In this document: in pieces, positions 23,063 through 35,915 of the stretch
How the letters are laid out: each line of letters opens with the position of its first letter
How positions within the stretch are numbered: the first letter of the stretch is position 1
NCBI GenBank assembly: GCA_001051155.2
Contig: JYIP02000001.1
Location: 3,720,001 to 3,784,000 of the forward strand
DNA: 64,000 nt
Reading direction: 5' to 3'
Source: Chrysoporthe austroafricana
Taxonomy: Eukaryota; Ascomycota; Sordariomycetes; Diaporthales; Cryphonectriaceae
Position numbers and translations under genes: made by a program
The notes under the pieces: generated by a model
What the model was told of the DNA's origin: nothing
The model's input: only the letters and a program-made list of their open reading frames with translations
Databases searched by the model: none

Positions 23063-25643
23063 ACGTCTCGCGTCACCATCCCTACCTCATCGAAAGATAG
23101 CCACGCTGTTCATGAAACCATCAGAAGATAAAACATCCCATCATACGACATTACCGTCTCTGACATCAACGATAACACTCAGACAGAGGGTTCCTTTTCG
23201 TACGCCAGCATTTAGAGTGTTGGCTACACGGAGTTCAGCCTGATAGAAGAAGCTTGGGACATTTTTTTTCTACGAACGAGTCGAGGTTTACGATTCTTGA
23301 TCTGTTTCTTCTGGTCATAAGGTGGCTTCTCTAGATAGTAAGGCATAGGGATGGCGTTCAATGGAACATGGCACCGGAGTTACCACTACGACTAATACTG
23401 CGGTCTGGCCAAAATACTGTTGGTGGCAGATCGTCTAGGCATGAAATGGAACGGACATGCACATGAACATAATCCATTGTGATGTCAAAGACCAGCATGA
23501 CCCCGACGTTGGCTCTTGGTATGATGTGAATTGATGCTGGGATTGAAGCCCATGACATGGTGAGACGGCACTGATCATGAAGTCCCATGTTAGCCCCTCA
23601 TCTTTTACAAAAAAAGAGCCAAAAGAAACTCACAGACCAAATTTCAGGCCCACAAATTGGGGCTGCTGTAAAGTTTCAAGACAATGTCAAGCTTCTATGA
23701 TCTCCAAAAAACCAGCAAGCTGCTCACAAGTCAACCCCCGATAACCACCGTGCATGGTCCGTTGTAATGATCTGTATTTTTTTTTTTTTCTTTATTTGCT
23801 CAGGAAGGCCTTATAGAGGATTTCCCCAGACTCTATTGCATTTTAGAAATCTCCCGCACTTCCAAGATTTAAGTCGTCACGAAGCATGGACGGAGGCTTC
23901 TAAAATGTTGAAAAAGGCTTGGGAGGCTGCTCACAAGTCTGGAAAGATTACCTCCTAATCTGGTATCTCTTCCATGTTTAGACCGACCTGAAAGAGCAAT
24001 TTTCATTGCAAACTCGCGACTGAAGCTGCACCCTTTAAAATCTTCGCGAGTATTCAAGATGCTTCTGCCCACTACCGGGGTCGCTGCCTTCTATTCCCAT
24101 AATGCGGTGAGTATTTCTTTTTACCCGAACGGGAGACTATAAGAAGTCGTTTTCTATCATTTGTGGTAGAATCAACGCTTCCCCTTTGCATCTTCTCCGG
24201 CTCGTAAAGCAAAGGAGCTTATCTTTCAGCGATCAACACAATATGTTTTCACTGGTTTACAAGCGGCTGGCTGCCTCAGGCCTTTAATTACCTAATATCT
24301 CCCTATTGCCACGGGCAAATTATCGCTAACGCCTCTTCATTGGTGCCAGCTTGCGTTATTCATGCGGCTGACTTGGGCCATGGTGCTCTGATGGCAAACC
24401 ATGCCGCCTACCTCGACCCTGGTGCGCACGCGATGTCGTCATAGTAGAGACACTAGGTCGCCCGCCCAACTTTGGCCACGTAGTCGAAAGGGGATTCATT
24501 CACAAAAGCTATAACTACATCCCGTCACCAGGGGCACGGGGAATACAAGGATTGACATCAGCAAGAGTATCGACCCGAAGACGTAGAGCGCGAGCTTCAT
24601 CGCGCGCGCAACGAGATGAGGCTTGATTCGCAGTGAGTTCCTGATGGGACCCAGACTGAGACTCTCGAGGGCCAAGGGATTGTCGTCCCAGTGCTTCTTG
24701 TGCTTCCCTACAAGCGATCACCAACGCTGGTAATCAGGATCTACACATTTCCTTCAGCCAAGCTGCGACATTTCTTCATACGCGTGCCTAGAAATTCCAG
24801 TCAAGAGTGATCTCGCTGGCTCTGTCAGTGTGACGTGCCACGCGCGCACGCGGTCCACAACATCTAAGGCCAGGTGAAACCTCTATTGACTCTTAAGGTG
24901 ATTGTCCTAAGACACGATCCGGCAGCGCGTCTGTAACGTGCGAAGAGAGGTCCCTTAGTGTCAACAGAGCCCAGTCGCCCTGTGAGCACCGCGCTGGAAG
25001 ATTTCGGGCCAAGGGTGGCCGTTCTGCGGGAGCCTTCACGCTCAGCAAAGACGTGGAAGCCATGGGAAGCTAAGCAGACGTATCGTGTCGGCCATAGATA
25101 TCTTGTCAGGATGTTTGCTTGGCTTTGGAAGCGGGGAAGGGGAAAATTATGGAAACCGAGGAGATTCGGGTCTGTCTGTGAGGATAGGCTGCCTTCTTGT
25201 CAACCGGTGCCTACGTGCGCTATTGTTCCACGACGATTTCAACGCCGTGACAATATACGAGGCATACCCAGTACTTCAATGACGGCACGACCTCTCCACG
25301 TCACGAGGCCTGGCCGGAACTAACTGCACATACCAGTGCCAAAAGAACAGCAAGTGTGGAAACTGCTGTTCGGAAGCGCATGCAACAGGCCGGAGCGACA
25401 GTTACTCCTGTAACGAGTGGGATGAGATCAGTGTAGAGCAAATTGCCAGACCAGCGCCACTGTGCGATATATGAATGCCTGTATCTAGTGGCATGAAAGT
25501 ATATACAGCTAAATAGAATATAGGAACCCAGGATTGCCAGCCGAAGACCGCTATATACAACGAAACTGCTAAAGTATGCACATGCAACGATTTGTGGGAA
25601 TTGAATCAGGTCTAAGTCGCCACCCCAAACCTGTGCATTCCCA
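23063..25643. other. 2.6 kb intergenic region, no supported gene
   Basis: Scattered ORFs below 125 residues on both strands, a T-run at 23779-23790, and no family motifs. The 140-residue minus-strand frame at 25301-25723 overlaps the end of the GH55 gene in another frame and is judged spurious. Confidence 0.45.
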
Positions 25644-28195
25644 CTATCCCGTCCTGAAAGAGATGATGTTGGACTGATACACGCCCTCGTTATCTTCCCA
25701 GTTGGCAACCTCCGTGCCGGCATTGTCGATCATGCTCGTCGAGCCGATCGTGTTGACGGAGTACATGTTGATGTTGGACAGCGTGCCCTGCAGCCTGATT
25801 ATGCGAGACTGGCACTGTTCGCCGGTTGCGAAGGTGGAGCAGTCTGTTGACACCGATGTTAGTGTGCTTCGAGATGGCAGACAAAGTATAGAGGAAACTC
25901 ACTCTGCTCATAGTTGTCAAACCACGAATAGTGGTTGGCACCGTAGATAAATATATCTGACGAACCCAGGATACGCAGTCCCCAGGCATCGTCGCAGTTC
26001 CCAGTGACACCATCACAGTCGAATGTCGGGTCTTGGAGCGTACTGTTCGCCGTGAATGGCACAAGTGCGGTCGGAAGAGGCTGATAGTACGGTGTCTCCG
26101 TCTGCAGCTGCGAGGCGAAGATATTGGTCGTGTCGGCAAACTGGTACTGGTAGAGCGCGTGGTGCTCGACGGCAGTGCCGACCAGCCAGAAGGTTCCAGT
26201 CGTCGACTCGATGTACATGCCGCGGCCCGAGTACACGGTGATTTGCGTGTCGGAGCTGTCATCAATGTCGTGATCGGCGGCCCTGAAGCATTGACGGTTA
26301 GTCGCATCACAAAGAAGGAAATTTCGAGTTTCGCATCCTGCTTACCAAAGCCACATGTTCTCCATGTACAACCCACTCGATCCCGCGGTGGCATGCAGAC
26401 TCATGTAAGCCGCAATGCACGATGTGACGACCGTTGCACTACCAGGATCTTTTTCGCACTGCGCGACCTGCAAGTCGCTACCATCGTAGCCGCCAATACG
26501 CGCATGGACATCCCAGAGACCGCTCGGAGTACCCGCCGGGGCCACGAGGTTGTATTCAATCAGTATTGCGCCAGCCGTCGCTCCCTGCCCGGACACAATG
26601 AAATCGCTCATAGCGACATAGCCCGACTCGCCCTCGGTGCCAATCTGCAGCAGGACCTGGGGGTTATTAATGTCCTCGAAGTAAGAGCCCGAGGCCATGA
26701 GCACGGGGAAGGTCTCTCCGACGATCTTGGTGCCCGCGGGAATCGATAATGTGCTGGTGATGAGGTATAGACCATAGTCAATGTAGACTACCTGGCCTGC
26801 GCTGGCCGCAGTGGTGATTGCCGATTGGATGGCCGCTGTGTCATCTGTAGCTCCATCTCCGACGGCGCCAGCAGTGCGCACACTCACGAAGTCTGACGAC
26901 GACAGGGTCTCGTACTGTGGCTTGGATTGGGTGTAGTAGTTTGTACCGGACCCAAGAAGAGCAGAAGGTCGGCTGTTAGCGGTGATGGTGCCCATAGTGT
27001 CCGTCGGTCCTGTAGTCAGTGTATAGGTGTGGCCCTCTGCCCATGCAGCGATGGTCGTAGTCCCGCCGGCAAGGACGGTGCCGCTATCATTCTCGATCAT
27101 GACCGGAGTATTGCTCAGAACGATATTCTCCAGGATGAGACTGCCATTCGTAGTCGAAGTAGAGGCCGTATCATAAGCTGTCTTGATACCCACATCAACA
27201 TTCGTGAAGGTGCTATCGATGACGATCACAGAGCCGACAACCTGATCGGATGATGAATCCAAAGACATGTCAATACCCAAGGGGGCGTTATTGACGGTAA
27301 GATTCATGAAGGTCCAGTCCCAGTCCCACAACATCTGGATGGCAGCCGTGCCCTGGTCGTTGAACTCAAGGTTGCGCATGGTGTACTGCTGGTTGCCAAA
27401 CTGCGCACCATACTCACCACCGTTGAAGGTGACATCGGTGATGAAGCCGCCGCTACCAGATTCCATAAATATGCCAACATGGACGACGCCAGAGGTCGTT
27501 GGCATGTTAAAGACCACATTTTGGATCGAAGTTGCCTGCGATACGGGCCAGTGAATACCGGTACAGGCTGTCGTGGCAGCGACGTTTGTTGTGTCAATGA
27601 TGAGGTTACGGATCGAAGAGTAGAACACATTGGTGGAAACCCAGTTTAAATCCGAGGTGTAGTATGGGTTGGCATCAATGAGACCGAATCCAGACATATC
27701 CGCCGAGGCCTTTAGGGTTGGTGGATCGGTGGCATCCCCAATAAGCTGGGTGAAGTAGTCGGGGTATATGGAAGTGGAAATGAGATAGGTTCCAGCTGGG
27801 AAGTAAACAATGGCCGGTGTCGCCGTAGTAGAGTCCTGTGGAGTGTCAGCAAGGCTCGACGTGAATGGCATCAGAGTCATGAGGCGAACACCCCAATTGG
27901 CAACTTACACATCCCTCTCCGCATCGACTCCCTGCATCGATAGCAGCATTTATGGCGGCCGTGTCGTCAGTGGTTCCATCACCTAGTAGTAATTGTCAGA
28001 ACGTTCCACCGAGCATACAACTTATGATGTCGACATACCCGTAGCACCATAGTCCATAACATTTCTAAAAACAACATAGCCGGACTCAGCATAGGGGGCC
28101 ACGCCCTGGTGAGCAATATCTTCCATCCACCATGTTGCATAGACGCTGAAGGGGAGACTGGCAAGTGCCAGGCCAATATGAATGAACGAACGCAT
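25644..28195 (-). CDS. GH55 exo-1,3-beta-glucanase, secreted
   Basis: Extracellular glucanase releasing glucose or small oligomers from beta-1,3-glucan (fungal walls, callose). Model on the minus strand: exons 28039-28195, 27909-27982, 26346-27835, 25903-26282 and 25644-25843, giving 766 residues, the usual GH55 size. Signal peptide about residues 1-20 (ending SVYA). The two paired beta-helix halves each open with the same pectate-lyase-like motif: DYGATGDGTTDDTAAINAAI near residue 46 and GAVGDGATDDTAAIQSAI near residue 400. Typical GH55 blocks include FPAGTYLIS, EFNDQGTAAIQMLWDWDWTF and LYMENMWLWAADHDIDD. All four introns are short GT-AG with phases that keep these blocks intact. The C-terminus ends just after NIISFRTG, with no added binding module. 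Confidence 0.94.
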
Positions 28196-28315
28196 GGTCA
28201 ACCAAGGACTCAGCGTGTAGAAGGGAAGGGAACGAAACACGGGCGTATCCAAACAAGGGATGCAGACGATGAAACGAGGACGATGGGACGAACACCATGT
28301 GGCGCTACCAGGCAG

Positions 28316-28321
28316 TATATA
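28316..28321 (-). promoter_or_regulatory. Probable TATA box of the GH55 gene
   Basis: Read on the minus strand, a TATATA core (context TTAAGTATATACTG) lies 120 nt upstream of the GH55 ATG. Position and sequence fit a core promoter; not otherwise tested. Confidence 0.4.
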
Positions 28322-31300
28322 CTTAAACAATCGTGGGCAAGCTTATGGGCAAAGACACTGAAATAGGTTGGCATACCCGTGGCATCTGGCCATCCCTGAG
28401 CAGGAGGGGGCGCCCACGGGGCCAATGCGGCGAGTTAGCAAGGGATGGGTACATGCCGTCCATTTGGCCACGCCTAGGTACGGAGCATCGTGACATCGCG
28501 AGGCTAGCCACCTTCCCAGAGAGTGCGAGCAACAAGGGGCATCAACAAATGGGATTTGGCCGACGGACCGAAGGCAGCCGTGCTGTGACCCCCGCCTGCA
28601 TGCCTCTTTTTCTCAATGTGTGGAGAAGGACCATAGAGCACGCCTGGTTTGTCGCGTCATAACCTGTACAAATATGGCCACTTGACTTTCGAGAGCCCTA
28701 GGTGCTAAGCTATCGCTTCACGCGACCTGTGGTCTTGGGTGGACGTGCTGTGGCACATGGACCACATGCCTGCCTCTCATAGGAACCGCGGTCGCTGGCA
28801 AGCCCCCTACCCACAGCATCTGACTTGTTCATCCTCCTAAAAGTTCGTCAGCGGAAAGGGGTATGTGGCGCTGAGAGGGCTGCAGACTGCATTAGCAACG
28901 CGGCTTCTAAAGGGCAGGGGTCAGATTTCAGATTCGACAAGGCGGCTAGAACGTGCCGACGAATTCGGAAGCGGCCCGCGATGATTCGTGGCCGCAAGAT
29001 TTCAGGGACGAGGCATTCCAAAGGGGTCTCTAGCCATGCCGGAGATTTGGTAGCGGCAGGATCAGGAGGGTTGGCGAGACCCACTCGCCCACCTAATCCA
29101 GCTCGCCAGCCCGATGGAGAGATGTTAACAAGGCTCCATTATTCGCGGGACTGAGACGCACCGTCCCCACTGCTCGGTCCCCCTCCCGGATGATCTCTGC
29201 AAGTGATCTGGCCGACATCTGCAGTTGTCGCCAGAGGGTAAAATTGCAAGGCGGTTCTCAAGGGACAAGGTGAAAGGAGAGGCATTATTGGGCAACAACT
29301 GGATACTGGCTGGCCAAGCAGGCAGCCCTCCAGCCCTCCCCTGCGCTTCAGCACGGGACGACGTCGGCCGATTTAAGCTGGGGCTGCAGAATAGAGCCGA
29401 CAATCGGCATATGAAGACGATGCGTCGTGCAGCACCTGCGCGACGGAGGCCGTCGGCTCGCTCAGGAAGGCAGGAAGTCCATCTCCAGAGACCGAACAAG
29501 CCCCTACGACTTCCTGTGGGGACCTGCGCTCCGGGTGTGTACGTCCGTACAAGTAGACCAAGGCAGGCAATGAAACGACAGGGTAGAACAAACAGTAGTC
29601 AAGGCGATCGCTAACGATCCTTGGCCCTGTCGGCTCGGACGAAAAATCCGTCTCCATCGGCCGGGCAAGTTACTATGGTAGGGGAGGGGCGGTTGTCACG
29701 GGTGGAACAGCCAACCCACATGCTCCATGATGTGCACCCGCTTCGAGTGCAGCTGACCGCGCTGACCTAAGTCGAGCGATAATGCCGATTAACGATTGCG
29801 GAGGCTGACATGAGATGCTGGACCCCACATTTTGCTCAAATGATCCTCTGCTCTGTACGGCCCACAGAGTGTGAGCTTCCCAACACCTCGCACACCTCGG
29901 ACTGGGTGTCACCCACCTGCCTGTCGGTAGTCGTCCTGTAGGCTGGACCGCGTGCCTGAAATAGCGTCAACAGGGCACGTTGTTTCTTGCTACCACTGGC
30001 GTTTCGGATCCTCAAACCTCGATGAATTGTGGCTGCCCAGCTGGGAGACTTTTGGGCAATTCTGCCTCACCATGGAGGGTTAACGAATCCCACGAGCGCT
30101 TCCTCCCGCCAGGAGGACTCGATCCGGGCTGACTGGTCCCTCTCTACCTGCCATGCTGTCCCGGCGGAGCTTCTCTGTCGTTTACGTTCCCCCGCTGACC
30201 GACGAATGCGTGCCCTCCGCTTGACCATCCGGACTGGAGAAGATCGTCCCTGCACGAGATGTGTTCACGGGAGCCTAGAGCAGGTGGCGGTTAGCCATTC
30301 GTGTAGAAACTCTAGATAGGCCAACCATGATCGGGCCGTCTAGATCTAGCTGACTAGCCGCGCATGGTAGGGAAATGAAGGAAAGAAAAGGGCCGAGCTT
30401 GCGGAGATGATGCATCAAAGTAGTCAACACATAGTAATACCGACGATGCAACGAAGAGTAGCACTGTCTGAATGATGGAGATCGCCTAGATACCTAGGTA
30501 ATCGATCGGGATGCCAGGCACGTGTTCCAGGCTTCCCCAGGCTTCCCCAGGCCTACTGGGCAATGCCGGCGGCGCCCTCTGTACTCGCAGCCAAGCATGT
30601 GGGACGCTAAGACCACCTGACCACCTGCCTGCCTGGGGTAGTTGTAGCTAGTCAACAGTGGCCTTTTTTGAAGTTCAGGCTGAAATCCGCCTGCCACAAG
30701 CAGCCTGTTGGAGGCTGCTGGCAGTTGATTTGTGCCTCGCAGTTACACACCCAGGTCCAGGCGGAGACAGACACAATGACGGCGCCCGCAAATGGCGAAG
30801 CCATGATCTCTTCGATATTCTCAGTGTGGGCTTCTGCTCTGACCTGTCGTAATTGCGGCTGCTTCGGCCCGCCTCTCCGGACAATGCCAGCAGCCCCGAC
30901 GACCAGACCCATTGTCGTCAGACGACGATGTGTCGCGCCTCCTCTCTGCACTCCGACGTTTCCAGATGGCGCCTGCTCGTTGCTCACTAGTAGGGGAGCA
31001 GTAAGCCAGATCCCACATGTTGAACGTCCCATCAGCGGGAGGTGTCCCCACTGATGAAGTTTGAGCAAGGCAGCAGACCAGATCATCCAAGAGTAGCACC
31101 GGAAGCTGCCTGCTCATTCGACATTTGGTCCGTATGTGCTTTCACCATAGTGCTCGTAGAGACCAACTCTAGCTGACTCCTTGGCTGAACCTGCTCATAA
31201 CGAGGAGCGGCGCTCTAGTAACAGCCCGAGCGCAGAGCACCCGCCTGGATTTCACCTCGAGCGCTCGCCTGCGGCCGAACATCTCTTGTCCATACGCGGC

Positions 31301-33998
31301 TCGTTGTTTGCAAACCCAATCACGTTGGTACTCTCCTCTGGGCGACAGCCGTATATTTCAGGTTGTCCTCGGACTAGTGCCGTCTTGCGACCTGGTGTGC
31401 CTCGCACCTCCATACATCGTCTTGACGTGTGGCCGGCCCAGCATGGAACCACGATCAGCGACGGCTTCTTCCGCAATTGCTGACGCCGGATCGCCAAGGA
31501 TGACGGCGTCTACGTCAAGACCGCCCGCGCTGAGCTCCCAACGTGTGCTTCCTTTGTCATCTGCTACCTTGCAATACCTGGCTATCGCTTGACGGTGCGA
31601 AGAGGTACTCAGGATGATTCGCGCACAGATACCACCAGGCGTACGTCATGACTGGCCTCTCTCGGCGAGCTGGATGATTCTCTGATCGATATGCTGTGTA
31701 CAGGCGTTACCAGTTGTCCGACTCTCGGAGCAGACCCAGAGGTTCGAGCGCAAAGCTGATATCGGCTATGACTAGGAAGACGAGAGAATTTTGTTGAGTC
31801 CATCGCCTTCCCGCGGTGCTGGGCAAGTGGCTGTTCTCGCCATGGCGAGCATGTGTCCGTTCGCTGGTGAGTCCGCCAAGCAGTTCTGAATCTTAAGCTC
31901 AAATATGTCTGACCCTTATCAGGGGAGAGGGACGGGCCAACGACGAGTAATAAGAACCAGGCCGCAGCAGTTGCTTGACAGAGGCTGTGGCCCGTCAAGG
32001 AGGCCGTCGAGAACCTCATTGGCTCGATTTGACATACCGTAGCATGAGACGGGCCGGATGGGATGGTGAAATAAAGGATGTGTGGCTGCGGTAGGACTCG
32101 AATGCCACGAGGATGGCTTGAGCGGAGCCCACGCCTAAGCCTGACGACGAGATGGCCGTCGTTGAACCTATGGTATCATCGAGCCGCCCAACGTCAGTTA
32201 TCTAGAAGACCGCCATGAATGATCAAAGGTGTCTGGTGGGGGAGGGGAGGGTAACGATTTGTTTTGACGAGCAGGTGCTAACTCCCCCACAGCTATCTCG
32301 CTGGTCTGGGCGATCATTACCTGCCACCAACAAAGACTATCTTGTAGTCTCGACTGTCAAGTTGCATAATCTCGAGGTTGGTATGTAACTCTTGTGGGGC
32401 GGCAGGCCCGACCGGTCCCCACGCCGTGCCGGAGTAACGCTGGCTGTCAATAAATGACGATCTTGGTAGCGGTGGACGTATCCGACCTGATATTCGACGA
32501 GCCAACCAGAAGCTCAACCAGGAACTTGCGCACTCGCAGAGTTGCAGCATGCATTTATAAGTCCGAATTCTTCTCCGCATCTTGCCAACTGCAAGGTGAA
32601 GGCTGCTGTCCCCCAAGGCGGTAGACCCCAATGCTCGTCATTGGGCCCACACCACCCACCAGGGCCCCGTTCCTTTCCCCAGATTCTTTCAAAATCTGGG
32701 GATCATGGATTCTCCAACTTGGCTTCCCCGGATTCTCTACCTATCTCCATCATCTCCACACCCGGTTCAGTGGTATAATTTCGTAGGAGTACTTGGGGTC
32801 GACTCGAGAGAATATGCCTCGACTTCGGACGAGGCCATACCATAGCCCCGACCCTGCGACGACGGCAGGCGAAAAGTTATGACGAAAAGTGTATGATAAT
32901 AGGCGCCCAGTGATTGGCTGGCGACCCACTCACGTCCGCTCTAGCTCCGGGCCTGCAGCGGGGAGTACAGCAGTGCATCCCGGGATCGAATTGATCCATT
33001 GTACGGATGCCATTTGCAATGCCGAGGCGGATGTTGGGAACCCCTCTTTTCGCGGCTTTAGCCTTTCGACCTCTCGCCCCCGGGGTGGCTGGAAGCCTGT
33101 TCCCTGCTGCATCCGCCCCTGTGCCGCCCTTCTCCAATGCGGAGACAGCATCACCCTCACGGTGGATGGAGAACTTCCGTCCGTACCTGTGGAAGGGGAC
33201 GGGATAGCAACAGGCAACAGGAGGCCTGTGGCCTGTGGCATCGCATGGTCCAACCTCTGCCGGTGCCGAACGAGAGGTGTTCATGCTGGGCGGACAGACT
33301 CGTCACTAGCCAGCTGCCGCCAAGTCGTGGCTATGACGGTACGGAGCTCCGGGCAGAGAACTCCGGGCCTCCCTCATGCCAGACCAAACAAACCTGCTGT
33401 GCCCAGAGCTGCACGGAGCAGCCCTACTGCCGTTTGCATCCGCTCCACACGAGAGGCCGTAGCGACTTTTAAGAGGGTAGCTAATAACAAGGAATGGCGT
33501 CCCCCTCCTGTGCAGCATGCCCATGCCCCCTTGGATGTCGTGTTCAGGCCCGGCGTTTCTCGAAGTTCGGGTCTCTAAGTACGGTACAATGTGCTTTGGT
33601 GCAGGGAGCCACAGCCTCTCGCGCCCCTGTAAAGAACCCCCAATATCACGGCGGCGGCAGGACACGCCTCCTGCGTGGCCCACCGGTGCCACCCTGCCAC
33701 AGCTTGCCCACCTCCAAGAGGGGGCCCGTCCCCACCTCCGCAAAACCTCCGCATCCTCGCCCACATTTTCCCTCCACTCCCTTCACGACTGCAGCTCGAT
33801 TGCGGAGCACGGTTCAGCAGGGAACAGAACAACGACGACCGCAACTCCACTTTCTGACGCGCGCCAGCAACTCGACCGACCTTCTCCGCGCCCGGGACCA
33901 GCACCCACAGGAAAGGCGTCTTGTCACCACGCCGCGACCAGCCCAGATCGATTGATGCGGTGCACTCCTGAGAAAGGTCATTGAGCACGAGCAGCGGT
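28322..33998. other. 5.7 kb without a supported gene
   Basis: Many frames of 60-150 codons stay open on both strands, as expected for moderately GC-rich DNA. They overlap each other, lack family motifs and have no coherent splice structure. I found no terminal repeats and no transposase or polymerase motifs. A short direct repeat (GCTTCCCCAG twice) lies at about 30529-30549. Confidence 0.4.
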
Positions 33999-34003
33999 AG
34001 CAG

Positions 34004-34048
<45 letters not shown>

Positions 34049-34065
34049 CAATAGTAGTAACAACA
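33999..34065 (+). repeat. CAG/CAA trinucleotide repeat
   Basis: An imperfect (CAG)n tract with a pure core of about 12 units (34006-34040) runs into (AAC)n and (AGT/AAC) units. It lies about 1.9 kb upstream of the C2H2 regulator start. It translates as poly-Ser/Asn on one strand and poly-Leu on the other, but no ATG-initiated gene with other coding signs contains it. Confidence 0.85.
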
Positions 34066-35915
34066 TCTTTTGTTCTGCTCTTTCTGGTGGCCACTGCGTC
34101 GCCTCTCTTTTTTGGCCCTCCCATCACGCGACCGCCTCTTTATCACCATTTATCCATATCCTCTTTTACTCCTTTCGGGCCACCAAGCCCCGCCTTGTGT
34201 ACTTTGGGTGCCCAGGTCTTCTCTAGGCCTCTCTCCTCACCTCGTCTCCATCTCTATCTAGCTCCCCATCATCAACAGCCTTCCCGAACATAAGCCAGCC
34301 AGGCCCTCATCATCTCCAATCGACACACACGTTCAGGTTCGGGCCAAGCCGGTCGGAGTCTGGCCCCAAGGACCAAGTCTCATCAGGCTGCGGAGTCAAT
34401 CGTACCCTCAGCCTCAGCCAGCCTGGCTTTTCCTGTTGGAGAAAGCATACTACGAGGGAACACAGGAGAAGATCTACAGTACACAGTACGTACGTGTTTG
34501 GCGGTCGACTCCGTCTCTCAGCCAGCTGCGCGTCATGTCGACCTGCTTCGCGCGTGAAAGCAATGTGATGCACTTCTTGTTGACCCGTCGGATAATAACA
34601 CACCTGCAGTTTACCTTCGAGACGCGGCCTGCGATCCCGAGCCCTCCTCGAGCACGACATTCCAAGGTCTCAAGACCGGCTCCAGAGCGTGTCTTGGTAT
34701 GTGCTGTCTCGATCCCGCCACGCGTCAGCGCTGGGCTCTTCTGTAATTGCTGCCTCGAATTCAGCCTCCAGCTCCTCCTCCCGTCTCACCGCTTCCTCAC
34801 CACTCGCTGTGCACTGCACTGCTTCCACAGACCTCGACTGGGACGTGTTCGTTCAGTCTTCCCCTCACCTGGCCACAGCTCTGGGCCCCTTGCGCTCCGT
34901 CACGCTCAGGGCGAGAGACAGGGGTGAGATGTGGCTGATGCCCACTACCGAAACGTCCGTCGTCCATTATCTGGCTTCCCCGCCTCGAGTCCCCAGCATC
35001 TTTCTTCCCCTTCTCCATCTTGAGTACATCCCCACGTTTTGTTTCGGAGATTTTGAACGTCGTCCCGGCCTCACCTCCAACAACGCCTAGGCACGAGCAC
35101 CTAATCATTCAGTCGCTAGCCACCTTCAGCGGCTAACTGTTGACATACCAATAGACTATCGCTGCGCTTCCCCACAGTGCTGGGAGATTCAACGATTGCC
35201 TAACCAGCACGTCAGACAGCTGCTGTCCCTCGGCAGCAAGGCCAACCTCACGCTCCCGTGTCTGACGTGACGCCTCCTCCTTGGCATCATCTCGTGTGGG
35301 CCTGTTGTGCCTGTGCATGTTTTGCTCCTGAGCCCTCGGAGGCTACCGATCACAGCGCCGCAGCCTAACTGTCAACCGCGATACGGCCCCCAAGGCTCGC
35401 ACGCTATCGGTTCCAACCTATGGTTCCTGGTCTGGTTCGCATCCTCCCTGTCTCACTTTCCCCGCTGCGGGCAACCAGCAACGGTTGAATCAGCACGGAG
35501 CTCGTCACTGCCTGCTCCTCGAGCTCTGTCTTACAAGGTCTGTTGTGCGATCGACCTTATCCCACCTTGGTCGTAGGTGTCCCACCAGATAATATCAACC
35601 TCACCTATCATTGGCACGCGCAGCCCCGAACCGTGGCCTTTGAGGTAACACAAATACCTGGGAGGTCCCGAGCTGTTTCTGAGACGAGGGGTAGTCTTCC
35701 AAGACAGAGGAAATTATCCCCGCCTCGGCCTCGCGCTCGCCCAGGCTTTCGGCGAGCAACACCTGCCTATTAGCTCACTGTCCAGCTCGGTGCAGTGACG
35801 CAGCCCTCCTCCGCGACAGTCCATTTGACTTGCCCCCCTCACACTCAACTACGTAACCTGTTAGTTGCGCTCCGGCGACCCCAAAACCAGCAGGTCTGAA
35901 CCTTAGAGTCCCGGA
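34066..35915 (+). other. CT-rich upstream/leader region of the C2H2 regulator
   Basis: 1.85 kb rich in CT and CCT tracts on the plus strand, without a supportable gene. Such pyrimidine-rich stretches are common in long promoters and leaders of fungal regulators. A long 5' UTR, possibly with introns, is an inference. Confidence 0.35.

Noticed and set aside
25301..25723. 140-codon ORF with hydrophobic segments
   Set aside because: It overlaps the last exon of the GH55 gene in another frame on the same strand and shows no recognisable domain. Its hydrophobic stretches come from AT-rich 3' flank.
33575..34066. 163-codon minus-strand ORF starting with a run of about 20 leucines
   Set aside because: The leucine run is the antisense reading of the CAG repeat. 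The rest has no motif and overlaps open frames on the other strand.
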